Shown here: positions 18,375 through 27,662 of the stretch, in pieces
Layout: each line of letters starts with the position of its first letter
How positions within the stretch are numbered: position 1 is the first letter of the stretch
From: Pseudomonadota bacterium
GTDB taxonomy: Bacteria > Pseudomonadota > Alphaproteobacteria > Acetobacterales > Acetobacteraceae
DNA: 64,000 nucleotides
NCBI GenBank assembly: GCA_021851785.1
Contig: JAJZBV010000006.1
Span: forward strand, 1 to 64,000
Direction of reading: 5' to 3'
Translations under genes and position numbers: made by a program
The notes under the pieces: model-generated
Seen by the model: only the letters and a program-made list of their open reading frames with translations
What the model was told of the DNA's origin: nothing
Databases searched by the model: none

Positions 18375-19259
18375 ATGGCCGGACTTTCTCTCGACCTGCT
18401 CGCTCTGCAGATCTTCACCGGGCTCGCGCTGGGAGCGGTTTATGTCCTGCTCGCGACCGGCATGTCGCTGATTTTCGGCATGCTGACGGTGGTGAATTTC
18501 GCCCATGGCGCGTTCTTTGCGCTCGGCGCCTATGCCGGGTTCCTGGTGCTCGCTCTCGGCGGTAATTTCTGGCTGGCACTTCTCGCCGTGCCGATCGTGA
18601 CCGGGCTCCTCGGCATGGCGGTGGAATGGGGGCTGGTGCGCCATCTCTACGGCCGCGGGATCGATGATCCGCTGCTGCTCACCTTCGGGCTTTCCTATGT
18701 CCTCGTCGAGTTGATCCGCATCTTCGCCGGAACCCAGGGGCTGCCGTTCGACACCCCCGATGCGCTCGCCGGCGCGGTCGATATCGGCATCGGCTATTTC
18801 CCGCTCTATCGCCTGTTCGTGATCGCGATGACGGTCACGATCCTGTTCCTGCTGTGGCTGTTTCTCGAGCGCACACGGATCGGCCTGATCATCCGCGCCG
18901 GCGCCCGCGACCCCGAGATCATGCGCGTGCTCGGCGTCGATACCGGGCGCGTCTGGCGCCTGGTGTTCGGGCTCGGCACCGCGATCGCCGGGCTCGCCGG
19001 GCTGCTCGCAGCCCCCTTGCAGGGGGTGAGCCCGGAGATGGGCAACGCCATCCTGGCGGACGCCTTCGTCGTCACCGTGGTTGGCGGCATGGGCTCGCTC
19101 GCCGGTGCCATCATCGCCGGACTGCTGGTCGGCGTCATCGTCTCGCTCACCGCCTTGTTCGCGCCCGAGGCCGGCGATGTCGCGATCTTCGCCTTGATGG
19201 CGGTGGTGTTGCTGATCCGGCCGCAAGGGTTTTTCGGTCGCGCCGGGTTGATGAGTTGA
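18375..19259 (+). CDS. Liv-type ABC permease (LivH-like)
   Basis: A 294-residue inner membrane permease with about eight hydrophobic segments. It has the LivH signature SLIFGMLTVVNFAHGAFFALGAY and the cytoplasmic EAA-like loop with RAGARDPEIMRVLGVD before the last segments. It begins 9 bases after the binding protein gene, and its stop overlaps the TTG start of the second permease. With its partner it forms the membrane channel of the transporter. Confidence 0.92.
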   Translation: MAGLSLDLLALQIFTGLALGAVYVLLATGMSLIFGMLTVVNFAHGAFFALGAYAGFLVLALGGNFWLALLAVPIVTGLLGMAVEWGLVRHLYGRGIDDPLLLTFGLSYVLVELIRIFAGTQGLPFDTPDALAGAVDIGIGYFPLYRLFVIAMTVTILFLLWLFLERTRIGLIIRAGARDPEIMRVLGVDTGRVWRLVFGLGTAIAGLAGLLAAPLQGVSPEMGNAILADAFVVTVVGGMGSLAGAIIAGLLVGVIVSLTALFAPEAGDVAIFALMAVVLLIRPQGFFGRAGLMS

Positions 19260-20203
19260 TCGCGGTATTCCTCACCCGTGCCGCCCGCCATCGCGCGCTG
19301 CTCGCCGCGCTGTTTCTGCTCGTGCTGCCGTTCCTCCTGCCGTTTCGCGCAACCGCCGTCAACGTCCTGATCGATGGCCTGTTCGCGGTCGGGTTCAATC
19401 TCGTCTACGGCTATGTCGGTCTGCTGTCCTTCGGCCATGCCGCGCTGTTCGGCGGTGGCGCCTATGCGACCGGGCTCGCGCTACTTCGTCTTGGTCTCCC
19501 CTGGTATGGCGCGCTCGCGCTCGGGCTGGTCGCCGGCGCGGGGATCGCCGGCGTCATCGGCCTGCTGGCGACGCGCACGCGCGGCATCTATTTCGCGATG
19601 GTGACGCTGGCTTTGGCCGAATGCGTCTATTATCTCGCCTATCAGGCGAGCGGCGTGACCGGCGGCGAAAACGGCCTGCGCGGCATCGTGCTCACCAAAA
19701 TCGATCTGTTTGGCCTCGATCTCGATTTCGTCGATCCCCTGACCCGCTATTTCGTCATCGCGACGATCGTCGCGCTCGCGCTCGCGGCGCTGTCGCGCAT
19801 CCTCGCCTCGCCGTTTGGCGCGGTGATGGAGATGGTGCGCGAGAACGAGGCCCGTGCCCGCGCCTCCGGCGTCGATGTGCGGGCGGTCAGGGTGCTGGCC
19901 TTCGTGCTTTCGGGTGCGTTCTCCGGTCTTGCCGGCGGATTGCAGGCGCTGCATCTCGCCATCGTGCCGATCGAGACCCTGGATTACGGCAATTCCGGCA
20001 TGGTGGTGATGATGTGCCTGCTCGGCGGCGCGGGGACGTTTTTTGGCCCTTTCATTGGCGCGCTGGTGTTTCTCTTGCTGCAAAATCTCGTCGCCCTGGT
20101 TTCCAGCCATTGGCAATTGCCGGTCGGTGTCGTGTTCATGGCCTGCGTTCTGTTCTTGCCGCGCGGCATCTGGGGACAATTGGCGCGGTGGCGCCCGGCG
20201 TGA
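19256..20203 (+). CDS. Liv-type ABC permease (LivM-like)
   Basis: This 315-residue permease starts at a TTG (19256) that overlaps the LivH-like stop as TTGA; the longer open frame upstream is antisense-like and unsupported. LivM marks are YGYVGLLSFGHAALFGGGAY, TRGIYFAMVTLALAE and MVRENEARARASGVDV, the loop that contacts the ATPases. Around nine hydrophobic segments are present. Its stop overlaps the next gene's GTG. The series of 4-base overlaps implies tight translational coupling of the transporter. Confidence 0.9.
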   Translation: MIAVFLTRAARHRALLAALFLLVLPFLLPFRATAVNVLIDGLFAVGFNLVYGYVGLLSFGHAALFGGGAYATGLALLRLGLPWYGALALGLVAGAGIAGVIGLLATRTRGIYFAMVTLALAECVYYLAYQASGVTGGENGLRGIVLTKIDLFGLDLDFVDPLTRYFVIATIVALALAALSRILASPFGAVMEMVRENEARARASGVDVRAVRVLAFVLSGAFSGLAGGLQALHLAIVPIETLDYGNSGMVVMMCLLGGAGTFFGPFIGALVFLLLQNLVALVSSHWQLPVGVVFMACVLFLPRGIWGQLARWRPA

Positions 20204-20955
20204 ACGAGGATCCCGCCATTCTCCGCACCGAGGCGGTGAGCAAATCCTTCGGCCGCTTCAAGGCCCTCGCCGGCATTAGCTGTGAATTTCACCGCGGCCG
20301 GCTGACCGCCATCATCGGCCCCAACGGCGCCGGCAAAAGCACCTATTTCAACCTTCTCTCCGGTGCGCTCGCGCCGAGCGGGGGGCGTATTTTGTTCGAG
20401 GGCCGCGACATCACCGGCCTCGCCCAAGCTCGTTTCGCCGCCCTCGGGATCGCCAAATCGTTTCAGATCACCTCGATCTTTCCCGAACTCACGGTGCATG
20501 AGAATGTCCGCGCGGTGTTGCAGGCGCGCGAAATACGGTTGAATTTCTGGCGCTCGCGCAACGCCTATCCGCAATTCGTCGCCGCGGCCGCGGCGCTGCT
20601 CGAACGGGTCGGCCTCGGCGGCCGGGCGCGCGTCATCGCCGGGCGTCTCGCCCATGGCGAGCAGCGCGCGCTCGAAATCGCGATGGCGCTGGCGAGCCGC
20701 CCGCGTCTCCTTCTCCTCGATGAACCGACGGCGGGGATGAGCCCGGAGGAAACCCAGGCGATGATGATCCTGATCGCCGGTCTCGTGCCCGCCCATACCG
20801 TCATTCTCGTCGAGCACAAGATGAAGCTGGTGATGGGCATCGCCGAGCGCGTCCTCGTGCTCCATCACGGCGAGGTGCTGGCCATCGGCACGCCGGATGA
20901 AATCCGCGCCAATGACGAGGTCCGTCGCGTCTATCTCGGCCAGCGGGAGCACTGA
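20200..20955 (+). CDS. Liv-type ABC ATPase (LivG-like)
   Basis: One of two ATPases of the importer, 251 residues from the GTG at 20200 (overlapping the preceding stop as GTGA; GTG 20188 is possible). Walker A is GPNGAGKST, the Q-loop lies in GIAKSFQ, the signature is the degenerate LAHGEQRALEIAMAL typical of LivG, Walker B is LLLLDEPTAGMSPEE and the H-loop His is in VEHKM. It hydrolyses ATP to drive uptake together with the LivF-like partner. Confidence 0.93.
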   Translation: MNEDPAILRTEAVSKSFGRFKALAGISCEFHRGRLTAIIGPNGAGKSTYFNLLSGALAPSGGRILFEGRDITGLAQARFAALGIAKSFQITSIFPELTVHENVRAVLQAREIRLNFWRSRNAYPQFVAAAAALLERVGLGGRARVIAGRLAHGEQRALEIAMALASRPRLLLLDEPTAGMSPEETQAMMILIAGLVPAHTVILVEHKMKLVMGIAERVLVLHHGEVLAIGTPDEIRANDEVRRVYLGQREH

Positions 20956-20957
20956 GG

Positions 20958-21662
<705 letters not shown>

Positions 21663-21671
21663 TGCCCGCCG

Positions 21672-22535
21672 CTATGGAAGAGCATCGCGCAGGCGCGCCG
21701 GCAGCGGCCAGAGCGCGTCGATGTTGAAATCGAGATCGAAGGGGTAGGGGGTATCGGCACGCCCTTGGCCGGTCGCGCGGAGGGCCGCCAGCGCCTCGGC
21801 GATCGGCGGTGCCGCGAGGCTGAAATCGACCACCTCCACCCGCGGCATCGAAGCGAACACCGAAAACAGCGCCTCGAACGCGTGATCGGGGGCCCGCTGC
21901 CAGGGGGCCGCGGCCGCGTCCGCCCAGGGCATGGCGCGGGTCTTGGCGAGACGCCTGAGCCCGAGATCGCGATCGCTCCAGCGCAGATGGATGAGATAGA
22001 GCGGCGCGAACGTCACCTCCGCATCGGCGCCGTGAAACCCCGGCGCCCAGTTCACCGCGCGGCGGATCAGCGCCGGCTTGCACATCGCGCCGGAAAACCG
22101 CACCCAGCGCCGCTGCGGCCCGAGCGGGCGCGAAAAATCGAGCGGCGGCTCCTCGGGCAGATGATGAAGATTGAGCCCGATCGCGTGGATCACCTCGGCC
22201 CGCGCGCCGGCGCAAAACGAGGCGAGATCGGGATAAAGTCGCGGATCCGGGATCAGGAGTTCATCGACATCGGTGTAGATCACCCAGTCGTACCACTCCA
22301 AAAGCCCGGCGCAGAAGCGCGAGATGAAGCGGGCGCGGCGGACATCGTCCTGCGGCGAGCGCGGCAGGCGGAGGCGATTGACCGCGCCGAGGGCGGCGGT
22401 GCTGCCGTCATCGGAGCCATGGTCGATGACGTGGCAATGCTCGGCGCCGACCAGGCGGGCATAATGGCGGCGCCAGAGCGGCAGGAAATCCGGCTCGTTA
22501 TAGACCATGGTGACGGCGGCGATGCGGGGTGGCAT
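21672..22535 (-). CDS. Glycosyltransferase family 2-like protein
   Basis: The 287-residue protein begins MPPRIAAVTMVYNEPDFLP, the nucleotide-sugar-binding start of the PF13704 type of GT2 enzymes (VYNE, then HVIDHGSDDGS). It has the metal-binding DVD in WVIYTDVDELLIP and no membrane segment. Such enzymes modify surface glycans or glycosylate proteins; acceptor and sugar are unknown. The ATG at 22535 was preferred to one at 22622 because family similarity starts there. It stands alone between two convergent or divergent neighbours. Confidence 0.75.
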   Translation of the reverse strand: MPPRIAAVTMVYNEPDFLPLWRRHYARLVGAEHCHVIDHGSDDGSTAALGAVNRLRLPRSPQDDVRRARFISRFCAGLLEWYDWVIYTDVDELLIPDPRLYPDLASFCAGARAEVIHAIGLNLHHLPEEPPLDFSRPLGPQRRWVRFSGAMCKPALIRRAVNWAPGFHGADAEVTFAPLYLIHLRWSDRDLGLRRLAKTRAMPWADAAAAPWQRAPDHAFEALFSVFASMPRVEVVDFSLAAPPIAEALAALRATGQGRADTPYPFDLDFNIDALWPLPARLRDALP

Positions 22536-22686
22536 GGCTTTTCGCTCAGTCTGTTCGTCGCCCAGGATAGCAGGTGGGAGAAAACCTGCCATGCGCGCGG
22601 CCCGGCATTTCCTGCTTGCCAAGCTGCGTTCCAGACCGTCAGGATCGTGCCCATAGCGTGCAGGAATGAGGAAGGGACCGGGGCCG

Positions 22687-23958
22687 ATGGCGGCGTGGCT
22701 CGCGCGGCGTCTTGCCGCCAGGGGGATGCATTACGCCTGGGTGATGGCGGGGGTGACGTTTCTCGTCATGCTGGCGACGGCGGCGGCGATGGGGCTTCCG
22801 GGCGTGCTCATCGTGCCGCTCGAACAGGCGATGGGCTGGAGTGCCGCCGATATTTCCGGCCCGCTCGCGCTTCGCCTCGTGTTGTTTGGCCTGATGGCAC
22901 CGTTCGCCGCCGCCTTGCTGCAACGCTTCGGCCTCCGCCGCGTGGTTTTCGCCGCCCTCATCCTGATCATCGCCGGCCTCACCCTCGCCGCTTTCGCGAC
23001 CCGGCTTTGGCAAATCTGGCTCGGCTGGGGGGTGATGGTCGGGCTCGGCACCGGGATGACGGCGATCGTGCTCGGGGCGACGGTCGCCAATCGCTGGTTC
23101 GTCGCCCGGCGCGGCCTGGTGGTTGGGATGCTGACCGCGAGCACGGCAACCGGGCAATTGCTGTTCCTGCCGCTCGGGGCGTTTCTCGCGACCCATCTCG
23201 GCTGGCGCGCGGCGGTGCTGCCGGCGGCCGGGATATGTCTGTTCGGCGGGGCGCTGATGCTGCTCTTCGGGCGCGACCATCCGGGCGAACTCGGCCTTCC
23301 CGCCTATGGCGAGAGCCTTGTCGAACCGCCGCCGGAAAACCGCGGCAATCCCGCCCGCGCCGCGTTGGCGACGCTTGGCGACGCCAGCACCTCGCCGATT
23401 TTCTGGATGCTGTTTTTCACCTTCTTCGTCTGCGGGCTGTCCACCAACGGCCTGGTGCAGACGCATTTCATTCCGCTCTGCCATGATTTCGGCCTGCCCG
23501 AGGTCACCGCCGCCTCGATGCTGGCGGCGATCGGGATATTCGATTTCATCGGCACCATCCTCTCCGGCTGGCTCAGCGACCGCTTCGACAGCCGTCTTCT
23601 CCTCGGCTGGTATTACGGGTTGCGCGGGTTGTCGCTGCTCTGGCTGCCGTCCTCGACCTTCACCTTCTATGGCCTCTCGCTCTTCGCGGTGTTCTACGGG
23701 CTCGACTGGGTGGCGACGGTGCCGCCGACGATCCGGCTCGCCGGCGCGACCTTCGGGCGCGAGCGCGCCGGCATGGTGTTCGGCTGGGTGTTCATGGCGC
23801 ATCAATTGGGCGCGGCGGTGGCGGCTTACGGCGGCGGCCTGTCGCGCAGTCTCGCGGGGAGCTATCTCCCGGCGTTCTACACCGCCGGCATCGCCTGCCT
23901 GCTCGCCTCGCTCGCCGCCATCACCGCGCGAACCCGGCGCGCGCCCGCCCTCGCCTGA
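22687..23958 (+). CDS. MFS transporter, monocarboxylate/oxalate-formate type
   Basis: A 12-segment major facilitator of about 423 residues. The start at 22687 has GAGGAAGG 10 bases upstream; ATG 22666 would add seven residues with no ribosome binding site. The sequence YAWVMAGVTFLVMLATAAAM, the charged loop after segment 2 (RFGLRR) and DWVATVPPTIRLAG resemble the bacterial MCT/OxlT-like group that moves small carboxylates. A three-hairpin element follows immediately and would end transcription. Confidence 0.85.
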   Translation: MAAWLARRLAARGMHYAWVMAGVTFLVMLATAAAMGLPGVLIVPLEQAMGWSAADISGPLALRLVLFGLMAPFAAALLQRFGLRRVVFAALILIIAGLTLAAFATRLWQIWLGWGVMVGLGTGMTAIVLGATVANRWFVARRGLVVGMLTASTATGQLLFLPLGAFLATHLGWRAAVLPAAGICLFGGALMLLFGRDHPGELGLPAYGESLVEPPPENRGNPARAALATLGDASTSPIFWMLFFTFFVCGLSTNGLVQTHFIPLCHDFGLPEVTAASMLAAIGIFDFIGTILSGWLSDRFDSRLLLGWYYGLRGLSLLWLPSSTFTFYGLSLFAVFYGLDWVATVPPTIRLAGATFGRERAGMVFGWVFMAHQLGAAVAAYGGGLSRSLAGSYLPAFYTAGIACLLASLAAITARTRRAPALA

Positions 23959-23963
23959 AGGGC

Positions 23964-24054
23964 AAAAAACTTTCTCTCCGTTGCCTCGGCGCGGCAGTGC
24001 CGCAGGCACTGCCACCTGGAGAAAGTTTTTTGGTTCTTTTTTTCAAAAAAGAAC
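23964..24054 (+). repeat. Dispersed three-hairpin element, copy 1 (bidirectional terminator-like)
   Basis: Three inverted repeats are nested or adjacent. AAAAAACTTTCTC (23964-23976) pairs with GAGAAAGTTTTTT (24019-24031). GGCAGTGCC (23993-24001) pairs with GGCACTGCC (24005-24013) inside it. GTTCTTTTTT (24033-24042) pairs with AAAAAAGAAC (24045-24054). It fills the gap between the convergent MFS and coq7-like genes. A related copy in reverse orientation lies at 42953-43033. Both are just past the 3' end of a gene on their own strand, so a terminator or 3'-end role is likely. Confidence 0.8.
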
Positions 24055-24066
24055 AAATACCCTATT

Positions 24067-24612
24067 TTATAGAACCTCGCTGAGCGCGATCGCGGCGCGG
24101 CAGCCGGTTTTGATCGCCAGCGAGAGCAGGCGATAGCCTGGCGCCTGCTCCGCTTCATGGGCAAGGCCGATATCGCGGTGTTCCAATTCTTCCGCCCGGA
24201 ACGCCTCGATGGTGTCGCGGAGCGGCGCCTCCTCGGGGCCGAGTACTGCCGCCTGGCGGGCGTAATGGGCGTCGATCGCTTCCTCGACCGCAACCGTGCA
24301 GGCCATCGCCGCGCGTTCGCCGAGCGCCGCCGTCGCGGCGCCGAGCGCGAAGCCGGCGAGGTGCCAGAGCGGCAGCAGCGCCGTCGGCCGCACCCGGCGC
24401 GCCGCAAGCAGGGCGGCGAAGGTGTCGAGGTGGTGCTGCTCCTGGGCCTGCATATGGGCGAGCAGGGCATCGGTTTCCGGCCGCCGCAATACCGCGCGCT
24501 GGCCGGCATAGATGCGGAGCGCGCCGTATTCGCCGGCGTGATCGACGCGGAGCATGCGCGCGATGGCGCGCCGGGGGTGAGGATCGCCGGGGAGTCGCAT
24601 GGTTTCTCTCAT
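24067..24612 (-). CDS. Coq7-type demethoxyubiquinone hydroxylase
   Basis: This 181-residue diiron protein hydroxylates the ring of demethoxyubiquinone in ubiquinone synthesis, in the role of UbiF. The family's carboxylate-bridge motifs are seen: RVDHAGEYGALRIYAGQ, the QEQHHLDTF helix, AVEEAIDAHYARQ and EELEHRDIGLAHEAEQAPGY, where the Glu and His residues bind iron. The ATG at 24612 overlaps the DsbB-like stop (ATGA), so it is translationally coupled as the last gene of the minus-strand group. It ends 13 bases short of the three-hairpin element. Confidence 0.92.
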   Translation of the reverse strand: MRETMRLPGDPHPRRAIARMLRVDHAGEYGALRIYAGQRAVLRRPETDALLAHMQAQEQHHLDTFAALLAARRVRPTALLPLWHLAGFALGAATAALGERAAMACTVAVEEAIDAHYARQAAVLGPEEAPLRDTIEAFRAEELEHRDIGLAHEAEQAPGYRLLSLAIKTGCRAAIALSEVL

Positions 24613-25163
24613 CGTCTCATACGCCGGGTTCGCTGGAGATAAGCGAGGAGGATGGCGCCGAACGCCAGCGCGTAAAGCAAATTCATCGCCGCCATCGAAA
24701 CCGGCAGGCCGGGGACCAGGTATGTCGGCTCATCGCAAGGTTTGGCGGGACGCATCGGCATTTCCGCGAGCCGCTCCGCGATCGAGCCGCTGAGACGCGG
24801 GGCGGCGCATTCGGGGAGCGGGCTTGGCCAGAAATGCCACTCGACGCCGACATGCACGATCGCGATGGCGGCGTCACCCAGCACCACCAGAGCCAGCGCG
24901 GCGAGCAGCCAACGCGCCGGGCGCGGCGGCACGACGAGAGCGAGGATGCCGAGCCCGATCGCGATGCGATAGGGCCAGCGCTCAACCAGGCAGAGCGCGC
25001 AGGGGACGAGCCCGCCGAGCCGCTCGCTGGCGATCGCGACCGCGAGCGCGAGCGCGGACGCGAGCAACGTGAACAGCGCCGCGCGATCAGTGCGGCGGCT
25101 GGGCAAGCCAGGCCTCGAAACGGCTGGCGAGCAGGTTTCCGTTCTGCTCCCAGAAATTTTCAT
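24609..25163 (-). CDS. dsbB: Disulfide bond formation protein DsbB-like
   Basis: DsbB re-oxidises DsbA with quinone in the inner membrane. Four hydrophobic segments, CALC in the first periplasmic loop (LVPCALCLVERWP) and a second Cys pair in the second loop (PECAAP and AKPCDEP) are all present. The annotated ATG at 25163 overlaps the preceding gene by 77 bases and adds an unusual leader; TTG codons at 25106 or 25067 would give a more typical N-terminus. Grouping with a ubiquinone-synthesis gene is notable because DsbB uses ubiquinone. Confidence 0.88.
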   Translation of the reverse strand: MKISGSRTETCSPAVSRPGLPSRRTDRAALFTLLASALALAVAIASERLGGLVPCALCLVERWPYRIAIGLGILALVVPPRPARWLLAALALVVLGDAAIAIVHVGVEWHFWPSPLPECAAPRLSGSIAERLAEMPMRPAKPCDEPTYLVPGLPVSMAAMNLLYALAFGAILLAYLQRTRRMRR

Positions 25164-26151
25164 CGAAGGCGAGCGCGGTCTTGAGATTGCCGGGATTGCT
25201 CGGCACTTGCCCGCGGCGCTCGGGCGGAATCTGTTCGAGCGCGCCCTTGGCGAGCGGGCCGTAGGCGGTATCAGTGAAAAGTCGCGCCTCGGCGGCGGGA
25301 TCGCCGGCGAGGGTGAGGAATTTCTGCGCGAGCGCGGTGTTCGGCGAGCCGGTGACGATCGCGAAACTTTTGACGCGATACAGGCTTTCGCTCCACTGCA
25401 TGCCGAAATGATGCGCGCCCTCGCGGTCCGCCGCCGCGACCTCGGCGCTCGGCGCCATCGTCATCAAAACCTTGCCCTCGCCGAGAATGCGCGTCGCCTC
25501 CTCGGGTCTTTCCCACCAGACGATATAGGGGCGCAATTGATCGAGCTTGCGGAAGGCACGCTTGATGCCGTCCTCGGTGCGGAGCATGGCATAGACATCG
25601 CCGGCCGCGACGCCATCGGCGAGCAGCGCGAATTCCAGCGTCATGCGCGCATCGCGGCGCAGGCCACGCTTGCCGGGATATTTCGCGACATCCCAGAAAT
25701 CCGCCCAGCTCGGCGTGCCCTGCAGCTTGTCGTTGTCCCAGCTCAGGACGACACTGGTCATGAACGCGCCGACACCGCAATCACTCGTTGCAAACGGAGG
25801 GTAGCGTTCGCGCCCGCCGATCGCATTCCAATCGAGCTTTTGCAGCATCCCGCGCGCGCAGCCTTCCGCCAGCACCGGCGCCGTCACCAGCACCACGTCC
25901 CAGGGCGTGAACATGCCGGCGTTCCGCACGAGATCGGCATAGTCGCCGTCCCAGGATAGGCCGGTCGCGCCGATGCCGTCGGCGGCGGCGAAGGGGTCGA
26001 GATAGGCTTTTTTCAACGCCTCGATCGGCGTGCCGGGGGGGGCGGCGAGCGTAAAATCACGCGCGTCCGCCGGCGTCGCGCCGCCGAGCAGGACGGCTGC
26101 GAAAAAAATCCCGATACCGCGCGCGAAACGCCGCATCTCCGGCGGGATCAT
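25087..26151 (-). CDS. Periplasmic solute-binding protein, PotD/spermidine-type
   Basis: The 354-residue protein has a signal peptide (ARGIGIFFAAVLLGGATPADA) and a type II periplasmic binding fold of the polyamine/iron/thiamine group: GDYADLVRNAGMFTPWDVVLV, SDCGVGAFMTSVVLSW, PSWADFWDVAKYPGKRGLR and TDTAYGPLAKGALEQIP. It overlaps the upstream ATPase-like gene as ATGA. No permease gene is present nearby, so its transporter partner must be elsewhere or it works in another way. Putrescine/spermidine is the best guess for ligand, with low certainty. Confidence 0.82.
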   Translation of the reverse strand: MIPPEMRRFARGIGIFFAAVLLGGATPADARDFTLAAPPGTPIEALKKAYLDPFAAADGIGATGLSWDGDYADLVRNAGMFTPWDVVLVTAPVLAEGCARGMLQKLDWNAIGGRERYPPFATSDCGVGAFMTSVVLSWDNDKLQGTPSWADFWDVAKYPGKRGLRRDARMTLEFALLADGVAAGDVYAMLRTEDGIKRAFRKLDQLRPYIVWWERPEEATRILGEGKVLMTMAPSAEVAAADREGAHHFGMQWSESLYRVKSFAIVTGSPNTALAQKFLTLAGDPAAEARLFTDTAYGPLAKGALEQIPPERRGQVPSNPGNLKTALAFDENFWEQNGNLLASRFEAWLAQPPH

Positions 26152-27308
26152 ACCGCATCCGCCGGCGGGCGGGCGGCATAGATGCGCGCATGCTGCGCCG
26201 TCCAGGCGATCGCCATATCGCGTCCCGGCTGCAATCCGCGGAGCGCGGCACTCGCGGGGCGGGTAATGATGATATCGGCGCCGCCACCGAGTGAGGCGAA
26301 AAGTCTGGTTTGCGCGCCAAGCGGGATCATTTTACGCAACACGGCGGAAAGCGCCCCCTCCCCCAATTCCTCGGCGGCCACCGCCGCGACGGCGATCCGC
26401 TCCGGCCGAACCATGAGCAGGGAGCGTTGCCCGATCGCGATGCGCTCGGCAAGAGAGCCGCTGACGATCGCGCCATTTTCCAGCCGCACGCGCGCGATAT
26501 CGTCCTCGTTCTCGACCAGGACGCCGCTCAGCACATTGGCATCGCCGAGCGCCTCGGCGACCGCAAGGCTCGCCGGCGCGTCATAAAGGATCTGCGGCGG
26601 CGCGATCTGCGCGATCTTCCCCTCATGCAGAACCAGGGCGCGGTCGGCGAGGGCGAACACCGTCGCCGGCGAACGCGCCGCGACCAGGGTGGTGAGGCCT
26701 GCCGCCGCCGGGCTGCCGCGCAGCAGGGTTGCCAGCATCTGGCGCTCGGGCTCGGGAAACCCCTCATCCGGCTCCTCGATCAGCAGCAGTTTCGGCGCGG
26801 CGATCAGGGCATGCGCGAGGGCGGCGCGAAACCGCTCGCTCGGGGTCAGCGCGTGGCCGCGTTTGATGCCGCATCCGGCGAGACCGACAAAGGCGAGCAC
26901 CCGCGCCACCCGCGCGGCACGCGCGTCGCCGGCGAGGTGCTGGTCGGCCAGCGCCGCCGCCACGTAAGCGCCGACGCGCCGGAGACGCGGCACTGCGATC
27001 CGCGCCGGGACATAACCGAAGCCGCGCCGTCGCGCCGGGGTCGCCTGCAAGCGGCGGCCGTTGACGATGACCTCGCCCCGCGCCGGGTGAAGCACGCCCG
27101 CGACCATGGCGAGCACGGCGCGTGCCGCCTCGCCGTCCCGCGCGAGCAGGCACAGTTTCTCCCCACGCGCCACCGTGAGGGAGAATTCGGCGAGCCCGCC
27201 GGCCGCCATCGCATCCGGTGGCGCGAGGCCGCGCAGATCGAGGAACGCGGTGGTCTCGTTCACGAAAGCGTTCACCCCGGACGCTTGGCCTTGGGCATGG
27301 AGGGTCAT
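26148..27308 (-). CDS. Degenerate ABC ATPase-like protein (PotA-like)
   Basis: Length (386 residues from ATG 27308; ATG 27317 possible), order of motifs and a C-terminal TOBE-like domain match PotA/UgpC ATPases, but every catalytic motif is altered. The Walker A site reads LLARDGEAARAVLAM with no GK[ST], the Q-loop Gln is missing in RRRGFGYVPA, the signature is LTPSERFRAALAHAL, Walker B is LLLIEEPDEGF with Glu for Asp, and the H-loop His is Arg in AARSPATVF. The frame is uninterrupted and the fold-defining hydrophobic pattern is kept. It probably cannot hydrolyse ATP and may be regulatory or structural. It overlaps the binding-protein gene by 4 bases. Confidence 0.78.
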   Translation of the reverse strand: MTLHAQGQASGVNAFVNETTAFLDLRGLAPPDAMAAGGLAEFSLTVARGEKLCLLARDGEAARAVLAMVAGVLHPARGEVIVNGRRLQATPARRRGFGYVPARIAVPRLRRVGAYVAAALADQHLAGDARAARVARVLAFVGLAGCGIKRGHALTPSERFRAALAHALIAAPKLLLIEEPDEGFPEPERQMLATLLRGSPAAAGLTTLVAARSPATVFALADRALVLHEGKIAQIAPPQILYDAPASLAVAEALGDANVLSGVLVENEDDIARVRLENGAIVSGSLAERIAIGQRSLLMVRPERIAVAAVAAEELGEGALSAVLRKMIPLGAQTRLFASLGGGADIIITRPASAALRGLQPGRDMAIAWTAQHARIYAARPPADAV

Positions 27309-27335
27309 TGACTGCATCGCAAGGAGGGTTTTCGT

Positions 27336-27413
27336 ATGGGCTGGCAAGGGAAGGCAACCTTCCATCGCGAATTGTTATGTATTCGTTATCAGATTCCGAG
27401 GGAGAACACGTGA
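27336..27413 (+). CDS. Possible 25-residue leader peptide
   Basis: AAGGAGG (27321-27327) lies 8 bases before ATG 27336. The frame encodes 25 residues beginning MGWQGKATFHRELLC and ends in TGATG, so its stop overlaps the ATG of the DUF883 gene. That arrangement is typical of translational coupling or a regulatory leader. The peptide has no recognisable family and the AT content in its second half is high. Expression is unproven. Confidence 0.4.
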   Translation: MGWQGKATFHRELLCIRYQIPRENT

Positions 27414-27646
27414 TGAGCAGCCAGAAACCCGCCGAGGACGCCGCCGGGGAGATCGCGCGGCTCCGCGCCGAGATCGAGGCATTGCGCGCGCGAACCGAAG
27501 AAAAAATGGCACATGCCGCGCGCGAGGCCGGCGATACCATTCACCACGAGGCCGAATTGGTGGCGGGGAAGGTCCGCGAGCGGCCCTTGGCGGCGTTGCT
27601 GATCGCCGGCGTCGCCGGTTTCGTCATCGGCCGCCTGGCGCGCTGA
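27413..27646 (+). CDS. DUF883/ElaB/YqjD-type membrane-anchored protein
   Basis: A 77-residue protein with a long charged helix (ARLRAEIEALRARTEEKMAHAAREAG) and a C-terminal anchor, PLAALLIAGVAGFVIGRLAR, the hallmark of YqjD/ElaB proteins that tether to the inner membrane and, in E. coli, bind ribosomes in stationary phase. GAGGGAG lies 8 bases before ATG 27413. It is followed by a YqjE-like gene, matching the yqjD-yqjE order. Confidence 0.85.
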   Translation: MSSQKPAEDAAGEIARLRAEIEALRARTEEKMAHAAREAGDTIHHEAELVAGKVRERPLAALLIAGVAGFVIGRLAR

Positions 27647-27662
27647 CAGGGGGCCGGTTGAC

